Assembly: GCA_963794995.1 (NCBI GenBank)
Contig: CAWCFV010000002.1
Coordinates: 248,001 to 312,000, forward strand
Length of the DNA: 64,000 bases
Direction of reading: 5' to 3'
Source of the DNA: CAWCFV01 sp963794995
GTDB taxonomy: Bacteria; Actinomycetota; Actinomycetes; JACCUZ01
Of the stretch, positions 25,649-34,270 are shown one piece after another. Position 1 is the stretch's first letter. Every line of letters starts with the position of its first letter. The notes beneath the pieces are model-generated. The model was not told the origin of the DNA, ran no database searches, and worked only from the letters and a program-made list of their open reading frames with translations. A program made the translations under genes and the position numbers.

Positions 25649-25784
25649 CTCCTGGTGCCGCAGCTCACCAGAAGGTCGACAACGCCTGCACCGGCCGCGC
25701 CGTCGCCCTATCTTCCTGCCTTCACACGACAATGGTGGTCGATCATGGATGGAACCAAGCGTGCGAGTGCCGCATCCGATTGAC

Positions 25785-26204
25785 ATGAGACGTGCGCCCC
25801 TTCTGGCCGGGACAGCCCTGCTGATGCTTGCTGCGTGCGCCGGCACCGGCAAGTCCGATGGAGCAGGTCTTGCCTCGGCCGCAGGTGTCGTCGCTTGTGC
25901 AGACCTTGTTGCCTGGGCGACAGTCCTGTCGAGCGCGGAGGTCGGCAAGCACCTAGAGGTTCGTGTCGCCGTTGACGAGCACGTGCTACCAGCACGTGGC
26001 CAGTCTGAAGTGACCTTCACAGCCGACAGCCCTCGACGGGAAGTCGGCGCACCGACATGGAAGACGGCACAGAGACTGCTCGTGGTTCTGACCCCGGTCG
26101 CGCCCGCGTCGTACTACGACCCGGTCGAGGGTGAACGGCTCGTGCAGGAGTGGCGGCGGGCAGGGTCTCCGGTGATGTCGGCCGACGAGTGCGGAGGCGC
26201 GTGA
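25785..26204 (+). CDS. Small lipoprotein, unrecognised
   Basis: 139 residues. A type II signal peptide is clear from the ATG at 25785: MRRAPLLAGTALLMLAAC, with Cys18 in an LAAC lipobox. In-frame ATGs at 25749 and 25785 are both possible; the later one gives a normal signal. The mature part (about 120 residues) has an OB-like run of strands (EVRVAVDEHVLPARGQSEVT ... QRLLVVLTPVAP) and one further Cys near the C-terminus (DECGGA). I do not recognise the family. Third-position GC is lower than in the housekeeping genes. Confidence 0.6.
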   Translation: MRRAPLLAGTALLMLAACAGTGKSDGAGLASAAGVVACADLVAWATVLSSAEVGKHLEVRVAVDEHVLPARGQSEVTFTADSPRREVGAPTWKTAQRLLVVLTPVAPASYYDPVEGERLVQEWRRAGSPVMSADECGGA

Positions 26205-26453
26205 CGACCGCGCACAGCTGCCGTTCCCGCGCATCCGCCGGCGGCTGACACGGCCGCACGGAACAGGCATCATGCGCGGATGGTGCGTCGGCAGATCCGG
26301 TAGTCGCACGATGAGGCCGACGCTGCGACGCGGCACGTGTGGTCACACGAGGAATTGCTTCGCCTATGAGCCACGCCTCGCGTCGAGAAGGCACTCCTCG
26401 CCACGCCCGATCGGCTGGGCTCCCTACCTCGACGTCTCGTAAGGTCGGGCGTC

Positions 26454-27152
26454 GTGACCGAGGAGCCCCCGACCCCGCGGATGGCCGTCCTGGGTCTCTT
26501 GAGCCCGCAGGCGGACTACCTCGACGTCGAACGCGCGCTGATCGGGGACGGGTGGACTCCTGGCGGCGTCGGGGACTGGGCGTTCGCGCTGCGCTCGCCA
26601 GATGGCGCCGTAGCGGCACGAGTCAGCCCGTTCGACCCAACGGGCCCCTACTCCGCGGCGTTGTACTCCCAGGCTGCCCACACTCGCCAGGTGCCAAGGC
26701 TCTTCGCGCATCGCCGACTCAGCGGCGGGGGCGACCTCCAGATGCTGGAGTGGCTTGAGCCGGTCAGCAGGGAGGAGGGGGTCGCCTTCCAGCGTGCGCT
26801 TGCCGAGGCCTCTCCTGAGGTCGCCGAACTCGCAATGGCCATCCAGCGAGTCCACGAACAGGCTCGACGCGAGCTGCCTTGGTGCGGCCCGGTGGACACC
26901 AATCCGGCAAACGTCATGCGAGCCGGTGATGGAAGGCTCGTCGTCACCGATCTGTTGTACGCCGACGGCCCGAACCTCTACGCGACGGCGTGGTCTGACC
27001 CAGATCTCGTGGTCGCACGGATCCCGGAGGCCGAACGTCGGTTCATGACTGATATCCCGACTGCTCACTCTGGTCCTTGGGGCGAGGGGACGCGTGAACA
27101 GATGCGAGAGGTGCTCAGGGCAGCCGACGCTCGTCATGAGCCGAGCGGCTGA
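26454..27152 (+). CDS. Kinase-fold-like protein (aminoglycoside phosphotransferase type), possibly degenerate
   Basis: 232 residues. Near the C-terminus VDTNPANVMRAGDGRLVVTD (about 148-167) followed by LLYADG has the spacing of a phosphotransferase catalytic loop (D-x3-N then a metal Asp). No glycine loop or ATP-anchoring Lys is obvious in the N-terminal part (DWAFALRSPDGAVAARVSPF is the best candidate strand pair, with Arg instead of Lys). This resembles small APH/fructosamine-kinase-like proteins that have lost part of the nucleotide site. TAAGGT lies eight bases before the GTG, so it is probably leaderless. Function unknown; the gene is in the lower-GC accessory stretch. Confidence 0.5.
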   Translation: MTEEPPTPRMAVLGLLSPQADYLDVERALIGDGWTPGGVGDWAFALRSPDGAVAARVSPFDPTGPYSAALYSQAAHTRQVPRLFAHRRLSGGGDLQMLEWLEPVSREEGVAFQRALAEASPEVAELAMAIQRVHEQARRELPWCGPVDTNPANVMRAGDGRLVVTDLLYADGPNLYATAWSDPDLVVARIPEAERRFMTDIPTAHSGPWGEGTREQMREVLRAADARHEPSG

Positions 27153-27436
27153 GGCGCGCAACCTCCTGGCGGTAGGAGCGCGTGCTCCGCGACCGAACGA
27201 GATCCGGCATCATCGAGCGGATCAACACACGTACCGCCCGGGTGAGGATGCCTGCATGATCGAGGTCGATTTGCCCGAGGACGACGCGGTTCCCGCAGCC
27301 AGGTCCAGGTCGCTCGCTGTGGTGGCTGACGGTCTCCGACCCGAAACCGACGCGACCTACGTCAACCACCGGTCCGAGGCCTGCGTCGGGGCGCAGCGCC
27401 GGGCGATTGCTCAGCGGCAGCGGCGGTAGGGGAAGT

Positions 27437-27889
27437 ATGCCCGCTCATCGACCGTCGACCCGCTGGGTCTGGTCGAGCGCGATCGCCGCCATCACTCTCC
27501 CGTTTCTCCTGCGCCTCACTGGTCGTGGCTGGCTGGTGGAAGCACTGGCGGCGGTGCCTGGCTCCCGGTGGGTCAACTTCGCCCTCGGGCTCTTCTGCAT
27601 GGCGGGCTGGTACACAGTCCCGTGGGTGGCTGTGATGATCTACAGGGCGCTCGGCCGGAAGCCTCGCTTCTTCTGGCCGTGGTGGCTGTTTCTCGCGCTG
27701 GGTTCAGTCGCGCTGCTGGCACTCCCGACGCGACGCTCCAGCGACTACAACGAGGATCTGGCAGCGCAGGTCCCAGGTTTCACCGAGGGCATGCTCGGCG
27801 GGGCGGTCCCGCTGCTCGCCCTCGGTGTGCTGCTGTGGGCTGCGTCGGTGTGGACCCGACTGCGGCGGACAAGAAGGCGGATGGGCTAA
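27437..27889 (+). CDS. Small membrane protein, unrecognised
   Basis: 150 residues with four predicted membrane spans (about 10-30, 45-65, 73-90, 110-135) and a positively charged C-terminus (TRLRRTRRRMG). GGGGAAGT precedes the ATG. I recognise no family. It lies in the lower-GC segment next to tRNA-Leu. The 284 bases before it (27153-27436) hold no gene I can support. Confidence 0.55.
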   Translation: MPAHRPSTRWVWSSAIAAITLPFLLRLTGRGWLVEALAAVPGSRWVNFALGLFCMAGWYTVPWVAVMIYRALGRKPRFFWPWWLFLALGSVALLALPTRRSSDYNEDLAAQVPGFTEGMLGGAVPLLALGVLLWAASVWTRLRRTRRRMG

Positions 27890-28070
27890 GGGGCCTCCCG
27901 TGCTGGGACAACACGGATCTCCGACGCGAACTGCCGAGGCAGACGCGGCCGACCGGGTCGCGGCACTGGTTCTCGGCGTGCAACCGGGCGCCCGAGGGCG
28001 CCGAGACGGCCCAGCCGATTCGGGCCTTGTGACCCATGTGTGACCAGGGGGCCGGTTGACACGTGAATCA

Positions 28071-28104
28071 CACGAGCCGCAGGTCTGTGACCTGCGGCTT
28101 CGTG
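28071..28104 (-). terminator. Hairpin downstream of tRNA-Leu
   Basis: AGCCGCAGGTC-TGT-GACCTGCGGCT (28075-28099) is a perfect 11-bp stem with a three-base loop, extended by CACG/CGTG arms with one unpaired base. It starts 13 bases beyond the tRNA 3' end, as expected for a factor-independent stop of the tRNA transcript. There is no U tract, which is common for actinobacterial terminators. Confidence 0.65.
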
Positions 28105-28116
28105 TCGAGCGATGAG

Positions 28117-28202
28117 TGTCCGAGGGGGGACTTGAACCCCCATGCCCGGTAAAGGGCACTAGCACCTCAAGCTAGCGCGTCTGCCAATTCCGCCACCCGG
28201 AC
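28117..28202 (-). tRNA. tRNA-Leu(GAG)
   Basis: Folded by hand: acceptor GTCCGGG pairs with CTCGGAC with one G-U, discriminator A, no encoded CCA. Anticodon stem CTAGC/GCTAG closes a seven-base loop TTGAGGT giving anticodon GAG (reads CUC/CUU). A long variable arm (TGCCC...GGGCA) and T loop GTTCAAGTC complete a class II leucine tRNA. Confidence 0.93.
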
Positions 28203-28359
28203 AGGTGCCGCGCCGGTGGGGTCCGGTCTAGGAGACCGGTCCGGAACGCGGCAGCCAGACTAGCAAACCCCGACCCCCTGCCACGCCGGGGCCGGACCGG
28301 CCGTGGGCGACCCGTGGGGCAGGATGGGCGGCACCGACCCCGGCGCCCAGGAGACCGTA

Positions 28360-29679
28360 GTGAGCGAGCCGCGCAGCGACGTCCCGAGTGCGCAGGACGA
28401 GGTCGTCGAGATCTGCCGCGACCTGATCCGGATCGACTCCTCGAACTACGGCGACGGCAGCGGCCCGGGGGAACGGGCCGCCGCGGAGTACGTCGCGGCC
28501 CAGCTGTCCGAGGTGGGGCTGGAGCCGGCGGTGTACGAGAGCGAGGACCGCCGCACCAGCCTGGTCGTCCGGTTCGAGGGCGAGGACACCAGCCGCCCGG
28601 GCCTGCTCGTGCACGGCCACCTCGATGTCGTGCCCGCCGAGGCATCGGACTGGACCCACCACCCGTTCGCCGGGGAGATCGCCGACGAGTGCCTGTGGGG
28701 CCGCGGCGCGGTGGACATGAAGGACATGGACGCGATGGTGCTCGCGCTCGTGCGCCAGATGCGTCGCGAGGGCCGCAAGCCGCCGCGCGACCTCGTGCTC
28801 TGCTTCCTCGCCGACGAGGAGGCCGGCGGCCGCAAGGGCGCCCACTGGATGGTCGACCACCACGCCGACGAGTTCGAGGGCGTCAGCGAGGCCATCAGCG
28901 AGGTCGGCGGGTTCTCGGTGACCGTGGGGGACCAGCGGGTCTACGCCGTCGAGACCGCGCAGAAGGGCATCCAGTGGCTCCGCCTGACCGCCCGGGGCCG
29001 CGCGGGACACGGGTCGATGGTCAACGACGACAACGCCGTCACCGCGCTCGCCGAGGCCGTGGCCCGGATCGGCCGGTACGAGTGGCCGGTGCGTATGACC
29101 CCGACGGTGCAGCGCTTCCTGGAGGAGATCGGCGACGCGTTCGGCTTCGAGGTCGACGTGAACGACCCGGAGCCGGCGCTGTCCAAGCTCGGCACCATGT
29201 CCCGCATCGTCGGGGCGACCCTGCGCAACACCGCCAACCCGACGATGCTCAAGGCCGGCTACAAGCACAACGTCATCCCGCAGACGGCCGAGGCCTTCGT
29301 CGACTGCCGGTTCCTCCCCGGGTTCGAGGAGGAGATGCTCGCCACGATCGACGAGCTGATCGGGCCGGACGTCCGTCGTGACGCGATGATCGAGGACATC
29401 GCCTACGAGACCACGTTCGACGGCGCCCTCGTCGACGCGATGGTCGGTGCGCTGCGGGCCGAGGACCCGGGCGCGCGCGCCGTGCCGTACTGCCTCTCCG
29501 GTGGGACCGACCAGAAGTCGTTCAGCCTGCTGGGCATCCGCGGGTTCGGGTTCGCGCCGCTGCGGCTGCCGGCCGACCTCGACTTCTCCGGCATGTTCCA
29601 CGGCGTCGACGAGCGGGTCCCGCTCGAGTCGCTGAAGTTCGGGGTGCGGGTGCTCGACCGGTTCGTCGCCGCCAGCTGA
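28360..29679 (+). CDS. M20/M25/M40 family metallo-hydrolase
   Basis: 439 residues. The dizinc site is complete: HGHLDVVPAE (His), WGRGAVDMKDMDA (bridging Asp), FLADEEAGG (Glu pair) and the C-terminal MFHGVDERVPLESL (His). A dimerisation/lid domain lies at about 205-320 (TARGRAGHGSMVNDDNAV). The family includes dipeptidases, succinyl-diaminopimelate desuccinylase and acetylornithine deacetylase; actinobacterial members in this locus are called M20 peptidases. GTG at 28360 is preferred because GGAG lies seven bases upstream; a further in-frame start exists at 28303 but adds a poor N-terminus. Cytoplasmic. Confidence 0.92.
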   Translation: MSEPRSDVPSAQDEVVEICRDLIRIDSSNYGDGSGPGERAAAEYVAAQLSEVGLEPAVYESEDRRTSLVVRFEGEDTSRPGLLVHGHLDVVPAEASDWTHHPFAGEIADECLWGRGAVDMKDMDAMVLALVRQMRREGRKPPRDLVLCFLADEEAGGRKGAHWMVDHHADEFEGVSEAISEVGGFSVTVGDQRVYAVETAQKGIQWLRLTARGRAGHGSMVNDDNAVTALAEAVARIGRYEWPVRMTPTVQRFLEEIGDAFGFEVDVNDPEPALSKLGTMSRIVGATLRNTANPTMLKAGYKHNVIPQTAEAFVDCRFLPGFEEEMLATIDELIGPDVRRDAMIEDIAYETTFDGALVDAMVGALRAEDPGARAVPYCLSGGTDQKSFSLLGIRGFGFAPLRLPADLDFSGMFHGVDERVPLESLKFGVRVLDRFVAAS

Positions 29680-29694
29680 CGGCTCGGGCCGGGG

Positions 29695-29880
29695 TCAGGC
29701 GGTCCGCACGACCCGGATCACCCGGCGGCGCAGGACGACCCGGCGGCTGCCGTCGGCGAACAGCCGGAGCCGGGCGAGCTCCCAGTGGCCGTACTCGGCG
29801 TGGTCCGTCAGCAGGCGCCGCGCGGCGCCCCGGCTCGTCCCGCGCGGCAGGTAGAGGTTCTGGTACTCCCACTCCGCCAT
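29695..29880 (-). CDS. DUF5703 family small protein
   Basis: 61 residues: MAEWEYQNLYLPRGTSRGAA followed by RLLTDHAEYGHWELARLRLF and a basic C-terminus RRVVLRRRVIRVVRTA. This matches the DUF5703 family, nearly universal in Actinobacteria at this chromosomal place and without known function. The stop lies 15 bases from the convergent M20 gene and it may be co-transcribed from the aldo/keto reductase promoter upstream (34-base gap). Confidence 0.85.
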   Translation of the reverse strand: MAEWEYQNLYLPRGTSRGAARRLLTDHAEYGHWELARLRLFADGSRRVVLRRRVIRVVRTA

Positions 29881-29914
29881 CGCCGTCATTGTGGCAAAGC
29901 CGGCGACCCGCGCG

Positions 29915-30883
29915 TCAGCGGTCGGGGTAACCCGACGGCGGCGCCGAGACCTCGTCGAGCGCCGCGCGGATCTCGGCCGGCAGCGTGAGCGCCTCCGCGG
30001 CCAGCGACGCCTTGAGCTGCGTCGCCGTCCTGGCGCCGACGATCGGGGCCGTGACGCCCGGCGCGTCGCGCACCCACGCGAGGGCGACCTCGAGGGCCGT
30101 CGCGTCCAGGCCGTCGGCGGCGGTGCACACCGCGTCGACGATGCGGCGGCTGCCCGGGTCCAGGAAGCGCTCGATGAACCGGGCGAAGTGCGGAGCCGCG
30201 GCGCGGGAGTCCGCCGGGGTCCCCGAGCGGTACTTGCCGGTGAGCACCCCGGCGCCCAGCGGTGACCACGGCAGGACGCCGAGCCCCAGCGCCGCGGCGG
30301 CCGGCAGGACCTCGCGCTCGATGCCGCGCTGCAGCAGGGAGTACTCCATCTGCGTCGACACCAGGGGAGCACGACCGGCCGCCGCCTGCTGCCAGGTGAC
30401 GGCGCGGCCGGTCTGCCACCCGGTGTAGTTGGAGATCCCGGCGTAGCGGGTCCGGCCGGTGGCCACGGCGTGGTCGACCGTGGACAGCGTCTCGTCCAGC
30501 TCGGTGTCGTCGCTCCAGGCGTGCACCTGCCACAGGTCGACGTGGTCCACCCCGAGGCGGGCCAGCGACCCGTCGAGGGCGTCGAGCAGCGCCCGCCGCG
30601 AGGTGTCCACGACGCGTTCACCGGTGCGCCGGGAGATGCCCGCCTTGGTCGCGAGGACGACGGTCTCCCGGTCGACGGTCGAGGCGAGCAGGGCGCCCAG
30701 GACCGACTCGGAGGCGCCGTCGCCGTAGCCGGCCGCGGTGTCCACCAGCGTGCCGCCCGCATCGAGGAACGACGTGAGCTGGTCCTTGGCCTCGTGCTGG
30801 TCGGTGTCCCGCCCCCAGGTCATCGTGCCGAGACCCAGTCGGCCCACCGTGAGGCCCGACCGGCCGAGCCTGCGCTGCTCCAT
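29915..30883 (-). CDS. Aldo/keto reductase
   Basis: 322 residues in a TIM-barrel AKR. Landmarks are LGLGTMTWGRDTDQHEAKD, GGTLVDTAAGYGDGASE (catalytic Asp-Tyr), VLATKAGISRR (Lys), VDHVDLWQVHAW (His), and NADP-binding PIVGARTATQLKASL at the C-terminal end. The substrate is unknown. The ATG at 30883 is eight bases after TAGATT, on a divergent promoter shared back to back with the LLM oxidoreductase gene. Confidence 0.9.
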   Translation of the reverse strand: MEQRRLGRSGLTVGRLGLGTMTWGRDTDQHEAKDQLTSFLDAGGTLVDTAAGYGDGASESVLGALLASTVDRETVVLATKAGISRRTGERVVDTSRRALLDALDGSLARLGVDHVDLWQVHAWSDDTELDETLSTVDHAVATGRTRYAGISNYTGWQTGRAVTWQQAAAGRAPLVSTQMEYSLLQRGIEREVLPAAAALGLGVLPWSPLGAGVLTGKYRSGTPADSRAAAPHFARFIERFLDPGSRRIVDAVCTAADGLDATALEVALAWVRDAPGVTAPIVGARTATQLKASLAAEALTLPAEIRAALDEVSAPPSGYPDR

Positions 30884-30891
30884 GACGGGCG

Positions 30892-30903
30892 AATCTATAG
30901 GGT
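30892..30903. promoter_or_regulatory. Back-to-back -10 boxes (bidirectional promoter)
   Basis: TAGATT on the minus strand (30892-30897) abuts TAGGGT on the plus strand (30898-30903), forming a CTATAG core. Each box is exactly eight bases from its own start codon (30883 and 30912), so one site should fire two leaderless transcripts. Confidence 0.7.
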
Positions 30904-30911
30904 CGGGCCTC

Positions 30912-31961
30912 ATGCGACTCGGCGTGAACCTCGGCTACTGGGGGGCCGGCAACGACAGCGACAACCTCGCGCTGGCCCAGGAAGCCGATCGCCTCGGCTA
31001 CGACTCCGCGTGGGCGGCCGAGGCGTACGGGTCCGACGCCGCCACCGTGCTCGCCTGGGTCGCGGCGCAGACAGACCGGATCGACGTCGGCTCGGCGGTC
31101 TTCCAGATCCCGGCCCGCAGCCCGGCCATGACGGCGATGACCGCGGCGACCCTGGACACGCTCTCCGGCGGCCGGTTCCGCCTCGGCCTGGGCGTGTCCG
31201 GACCACAGGTCTCGGAGGGCTGGCACGGCGTCCGCTTCGACAAGCCGCTGGCCCGCACCCGCGAGTACATCGAGATCGTCCGGATGGCCCTGGCCCGCGA
31301 GAAGGTCGAGCACCACGGGACCTTCTGGACGCTGCCGCTGCCCGACGGCCCGGGCAAGGCCCTGCGGCTGACCGTGCACCCGGTGCGCGAGCGCCTCCCC
31401 GTCTACCTGGCGGCGATCGGGCCGAAGAACCTCCAGCTCGCCGGCGAGGTCGCGGACGGCTGGCTGGCCATCTTCTTCGCGCCCGAGCACTCCGCCGAGA
31501 TGCTGGGGCACGTGTCCGCCGGACGCGCGGTGGCCGGCAGGGACCTGGCGGGCTTCGACGTCGTCCCGACCGTCCCCGTCGTCGTGGGGGACGACCTCGA
31601 GGCCTGCGCCGCGCCGCTGCGGCACTACGCCGCGCTCTACGTCGGCGGCATGGGCAGCCGCGAGCAGAACTTCTACAACCGGCTGGCCGTCAGCATGGGC
31701 TACGAGGAGGCGGCGGTGAGGGTCCAGGACCTCTACCTCGCCCGCAACCACCGCGACGCCGCCGAGGCGGTGCCCTTCGAGTTCATCGACCGCACCTCGC
31801 TGATCGGTCCTCGCGACCGGATCCGCGACCGGCTGGCCGCCTACGCGGAGGCCGGGGTCACCACCCTGTCGGTGGCGTCGTACGCCGGGACGCTCGACGA
31901 GCGGGTCGCGGCCCTGCGCACCCTGGCCGAGGCGCTCGACGAGTCCGGCCTCGGGGACTGA
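30912..31961 (+). CDS. LLM class F420-dependent oxidoreductase
   Basis: 349 residues with the luciferase-like monooxygenase barrel: MRLGVNLGYWG N-terminus, ALAQEADRLGYDSAWAAEAY, FQIPARSPAMTAMTAATLDT, GRFRLGLGVSGPQVSEGWHG, and a C-terminal GVTTLSVASYAGT. It belongs to the group close to Mycobacterium Rv3520c-type proteins that use coenzyme F420. The substrate is unknown. A leaderless ATG follows TAGGGT. It is four bases from uppP, with which it is almost universally paired in actinobacteria. Confidence 0.9.
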   Translation: MRLGVNLGYWGAGNDSDNLALAQEADRLGYDSAWAAEAYGSDAATVLAWVAAQTDRIDVGSAVFQIPARSPAMTAMTAATLDTLSGGRFRLGLGVSGPQVSEGWHGVRFDKPLARTREYIEIVRMALAREKVEHHGTFWTLPLPDGPGKALRLTVHPVRERLPVYLAAIGPKNLQLAGEVADGWLAIFFAPEHSAEMLGHVSAGRAVAGRDLAGFDVVPTVPVVVGDDLEACAAPLRHYAALYVGGMGSREQNFYNRLAVSMGYEEAAVRVQDLYLARNHRDAAEAVPFEFIDRTSLIGPRDRIRDRLAAYAEAGVTTLSVASYAGTLDERVAALRTLAEALDESGLGD

Positions 31962-31965
31962 CCCG

Positions 31966-32802
31966 GTGGCCGACATCAGCATCCTCGACTCCGTCGTCCT
32001 GGGCGTCGTCGAGGGCCTCACCGAGTTCCTCCCCGTGTCGAGCACGGGTCACCTCACCATCGCCGAGAAGATCCTCGGCCTGCCCATCGACGACAAGGGC
32101 ATCACCGCGTTCACGGCGATCATCCAGACCGGCGCGATCGCCGCGGTCCTGGTGTACTTCTTCGCCGACATCGTGCGCATCACCGGCGCCTGGTTCTCCG
32201 GCCTGCGCAAGCCCGAGGTGCGCGGCTCGTTCGACTACCGCTTCGCGTGGTTCGTCATCTGGGGCAGCGTGCCGATCGCCGTGGTCGGGTTCCTGCTGCG
32301 CGACCTGATCTCGGGACAGCTGCGCAGCCTGTGGGTCGTGGCCGTCGCCCTGATCGGCTGGAGCGCCGTCATGGTCGTCGCGGAGCGGCGGGCCACCCAG
32401 GTTCGGCCGGAGCGCTCGATCACCCTCACCGATGCCCTGGTGATCGGGGCCGTGCAGTGCATCGCCCTGGTGCCGGGCGTCTCACGGTCCGGGGCCACCA
32501 TCAGCGCCGGCCTGCTCCGGGGTCTCGACCGGGTGGCCGCGACCCGGTTGTCGTTCTTCCTCTCGATCCCGGCCCTCGTGGGGGCGGGCATCTTCGAGCT
32601 CAAGGACGCGGTGCAGGAGTCGGTGCCCGTGCTCCCGCTGCTCGTCGGCACCGCGGTGTCGTTCGTGGTGGCCTACGGCTCGATCGCCTGGCTGCTCCGC
32701 TTCGTGGCCGGCCACCCGATCAGCCTGTTCGTGCCGTACCGCGTCGCCCTGGGGCTGGTGCTGGTCGGCCTGCTGGCCGCCGGGACCGTCACCGCTACCT
32801 GA
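31966..32802 (+). CDS. uppP: Undecaprenyl-diphosphatase (UppP/BacA)
   Basis: 278 residues, about eight membrane segments. Both signature loops are present: VEGLTEFLPVSSTGHL (about 15-30) with the catalytic Glu, and VPGVSRSGATISAGLL (about 164-180) with the Ser/Arg. It dephosphorylates undecaprenyl pyrophosphate on the outer face of the membrane to recycle the lipid carrier of cell-wall synthesis, and gives bacitracin tolerance. GTG start four bases after the LLM gene. Its end overlaps the convergent M23 gene by eight bases. Confidence 0.95.
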   Translation: MADISILDSVVLGVVEGLTEFLPVSSTGHLTIAEKILGLPIDDKGITAFTAIIQTGAIAAVLVYFFADIVRITGAWFSGLRKPEVRGSFDYRFAWFVIWGSVPIAVVGFLLRDLISGQLRSLWVVAVALIGWSAVMVVAERRATQVRPERSITLTDALVIGAVQCIALVPGVSRSGATISAGLLRGLDRVAATRLSFFLSIPALVGAGIFELKDAVQESVPVLPLLVGTAVSFVVAYGSIAWLLRFVAGHPISLFVPYRVALGLVLVGLLAAGTVTAT

Positions 32803-34180
32803 GCGCGCTCTCCGGGTCGATCACCGCGCCGTTCTCGCGCACCTCGAAGTGCAGGTGCGGGCCGGTGGCGAACCCGGTCTGCCCGACGATGCCGATCGGG
32901 TCGCCCTTCGACACGGCGTCGCCGGGCCGGACGAGGAACCTCGCCTGGTGCGCGTACGCGGTGGTGAGCCGCTTGCCGTCGACCACCCCGTGGTCGATCA
33001 CGGTGAAGTTGCCGTACGCCGGGTTCGAGACCGTCATCAGGACCCGGCCGTCGTCGGCGGCGCGGATGACCGAGCCGCCGGCGTAGTCGGTGCCGGTGTG
33101 CAGCTTCGTGTAGCGCAGGATCGGGTGGAACCGCATCCCGAAGGGCGAGGTCACCGTGCCGTCCAGCGGGTCGGCGAGGGTGCCGGTGCCCTGGACGGTG
33201 TCGCCCCGCTGCGCCATCTGCAGCGACAGCGCCTCGATCTGGGTGCCCAGCTGCCCGGACTGGGCGAGCCTGATCTGGTTCAGCGCCTGGTCGCTGCCCT
33301 GGGCGGCCTGCACCGCGGTGAGGGCACTGGCGCGCTGGGCCGCCAGCGCAGTGATCCGCGCGTTGGCGTCGGCCAGCTCGCGCTTGGCCTGCTCGTACCG
33401 GGCGGCGATCCGGGCGAAGTCGGCCTTCACCCCGGCCCGGGCGACGACGAGCGCGCCGAGCCGCTGGTCCGCCCGGGTGGCACTGTCCTCGACCACGCGG
33501 CGCTCCGCGACGGTGGCGTCGGTGCCGAGGGCGGCGTAGCGGGCGTGCCAGTCGGCGGCTGCCCGCTCGGCACCGGCCACGTCGTAGCCCATGGCCCGGT
33601 ACAGCTGGGCGGTCGCCGCGGCGTCCTGCTTCAGGCGGGCCATCACCCGCTTCTGCCGCGCGATCTCGGCGATGCCACGGTCGGCGGCGAGGAAGCGCTC
33701 GCTCGCGCGGCGCAGCTCGGGGCTGGCCTCGTCGTCGACGAGCCCGCGCTCGCGGCCGGTGCCGACGATCATGGGGGTGGCGTCGGCCCTGCGGCGCTCC
33801 GCCTTCGCGCGGGCGGCCTTCGTCGTGCCGACTGCCGCGCCGGTCGCGCCCTGAGCGCCGCCAGTCGTCGCGCTGCCGTCGGGCGCGGCCCCGCCACCCG
33901 CACCGCCAGCGCCCCCGGAGCCGCCGTCGTTGCCGCCACCCCCGCCACCACCGGGGAGGCTGGGCGAGGGCAAGGGGACCGGCGGGACGCTCACCGACGG
34001 CACGGGCGTGCCGGTCGGGAGGGGGAGCGTGGGCACCGAGACGCTGGGCACCGGCACGGGCGCCGAGACGGTCGGCACCGGGAGGTCGGCCTGGGCGCCA
34101 CCCGCGGTGGCGGAGACGAGACCGGCAGCGACGACCACGGAGGCTGCCGCCGAGGCGACTGCGGTGACGGGCCGACGCAT
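32795..34180 (-). CDS. Secreted M23 peptidoglycan endopeptidase with coiled coil (first of two)
   Basis: 461 residues: signal peptide (about 1-31, AQA), a proline/valine repeat segment of PVPSVSVP type (about 33-80), glycine-rich linker (GGGGGGGNDGGSGGAGGAGG), coiled coil (about 120-325) and an M23 LytM domain (about 330-461). The zinc ligands are all there: FHPILRYTKLHTGTDY (His and Asp) and the HLHFEV motif. It cuts peptidoglycan cross-links outside the membrane. The same layout (coiled coil plus LytM) is used by cell-division regulators such as EnvC and by amidase activators. A paralogue is just upstream in the same direction. Confidence 0.92.
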   Translation of the reverse strand: MRRPVTAVASAAASVVVAAGLVSATAGGAQADLPVPTVSAPVPVPSVSVPTLPLPTGTPVPSVSVPPVPLPSPSLPGGGGGGGNDGGSGGAGGAGGGAAPDGSATTGGAQGATGAAVGTTKAARAKAERRRADATPMIVGTGRERGLVDDEASPELRRASERFLAADRGIAEIARQKRVMARLKQDAAATAQLYRAMGYDVAGAERAAADWHARYAALGTDATVAERRVVEDSATRADQRLGALVVARAGVKADFARIAARYEQAKRELADANARITALAAQRASALTAVQAAQGSDQALNQIRLAQSGQLGTQIEALSLQMAQRGDTVQGTGTLADPLDGTVTSPFGMRFHPILRYTKLHTGTDYAGGSVIRAADDGRVLMTVSNPAYGNFTVIDHGVVDGKRLTTAYAHQARFLVRPGDAVSKGDPIGIVGQTGFATGPHLHFEVRENGAVIDPESALR

Positions 34181-34270
34181 GCTGCTCTCCTTTGCCGCGG
34201 GGACACCGTGACAAACGAGCGGGGGGCCATGAAGTCACGCGGCCGGCAGCCCGGGCCGCCGCGGCGAAGG

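Noticed and set aside
27094..27429. Possible 111-codon gene
   Set aside because: It overlaps the kinase-like gene, shows no domain, no ribosome site and a basic, low-information translation.
28060..28210. Prophage attachment site at tRNA-Leu
   Set aside because: I found no second copy of the tRNA 3' end in the window and no integrase.
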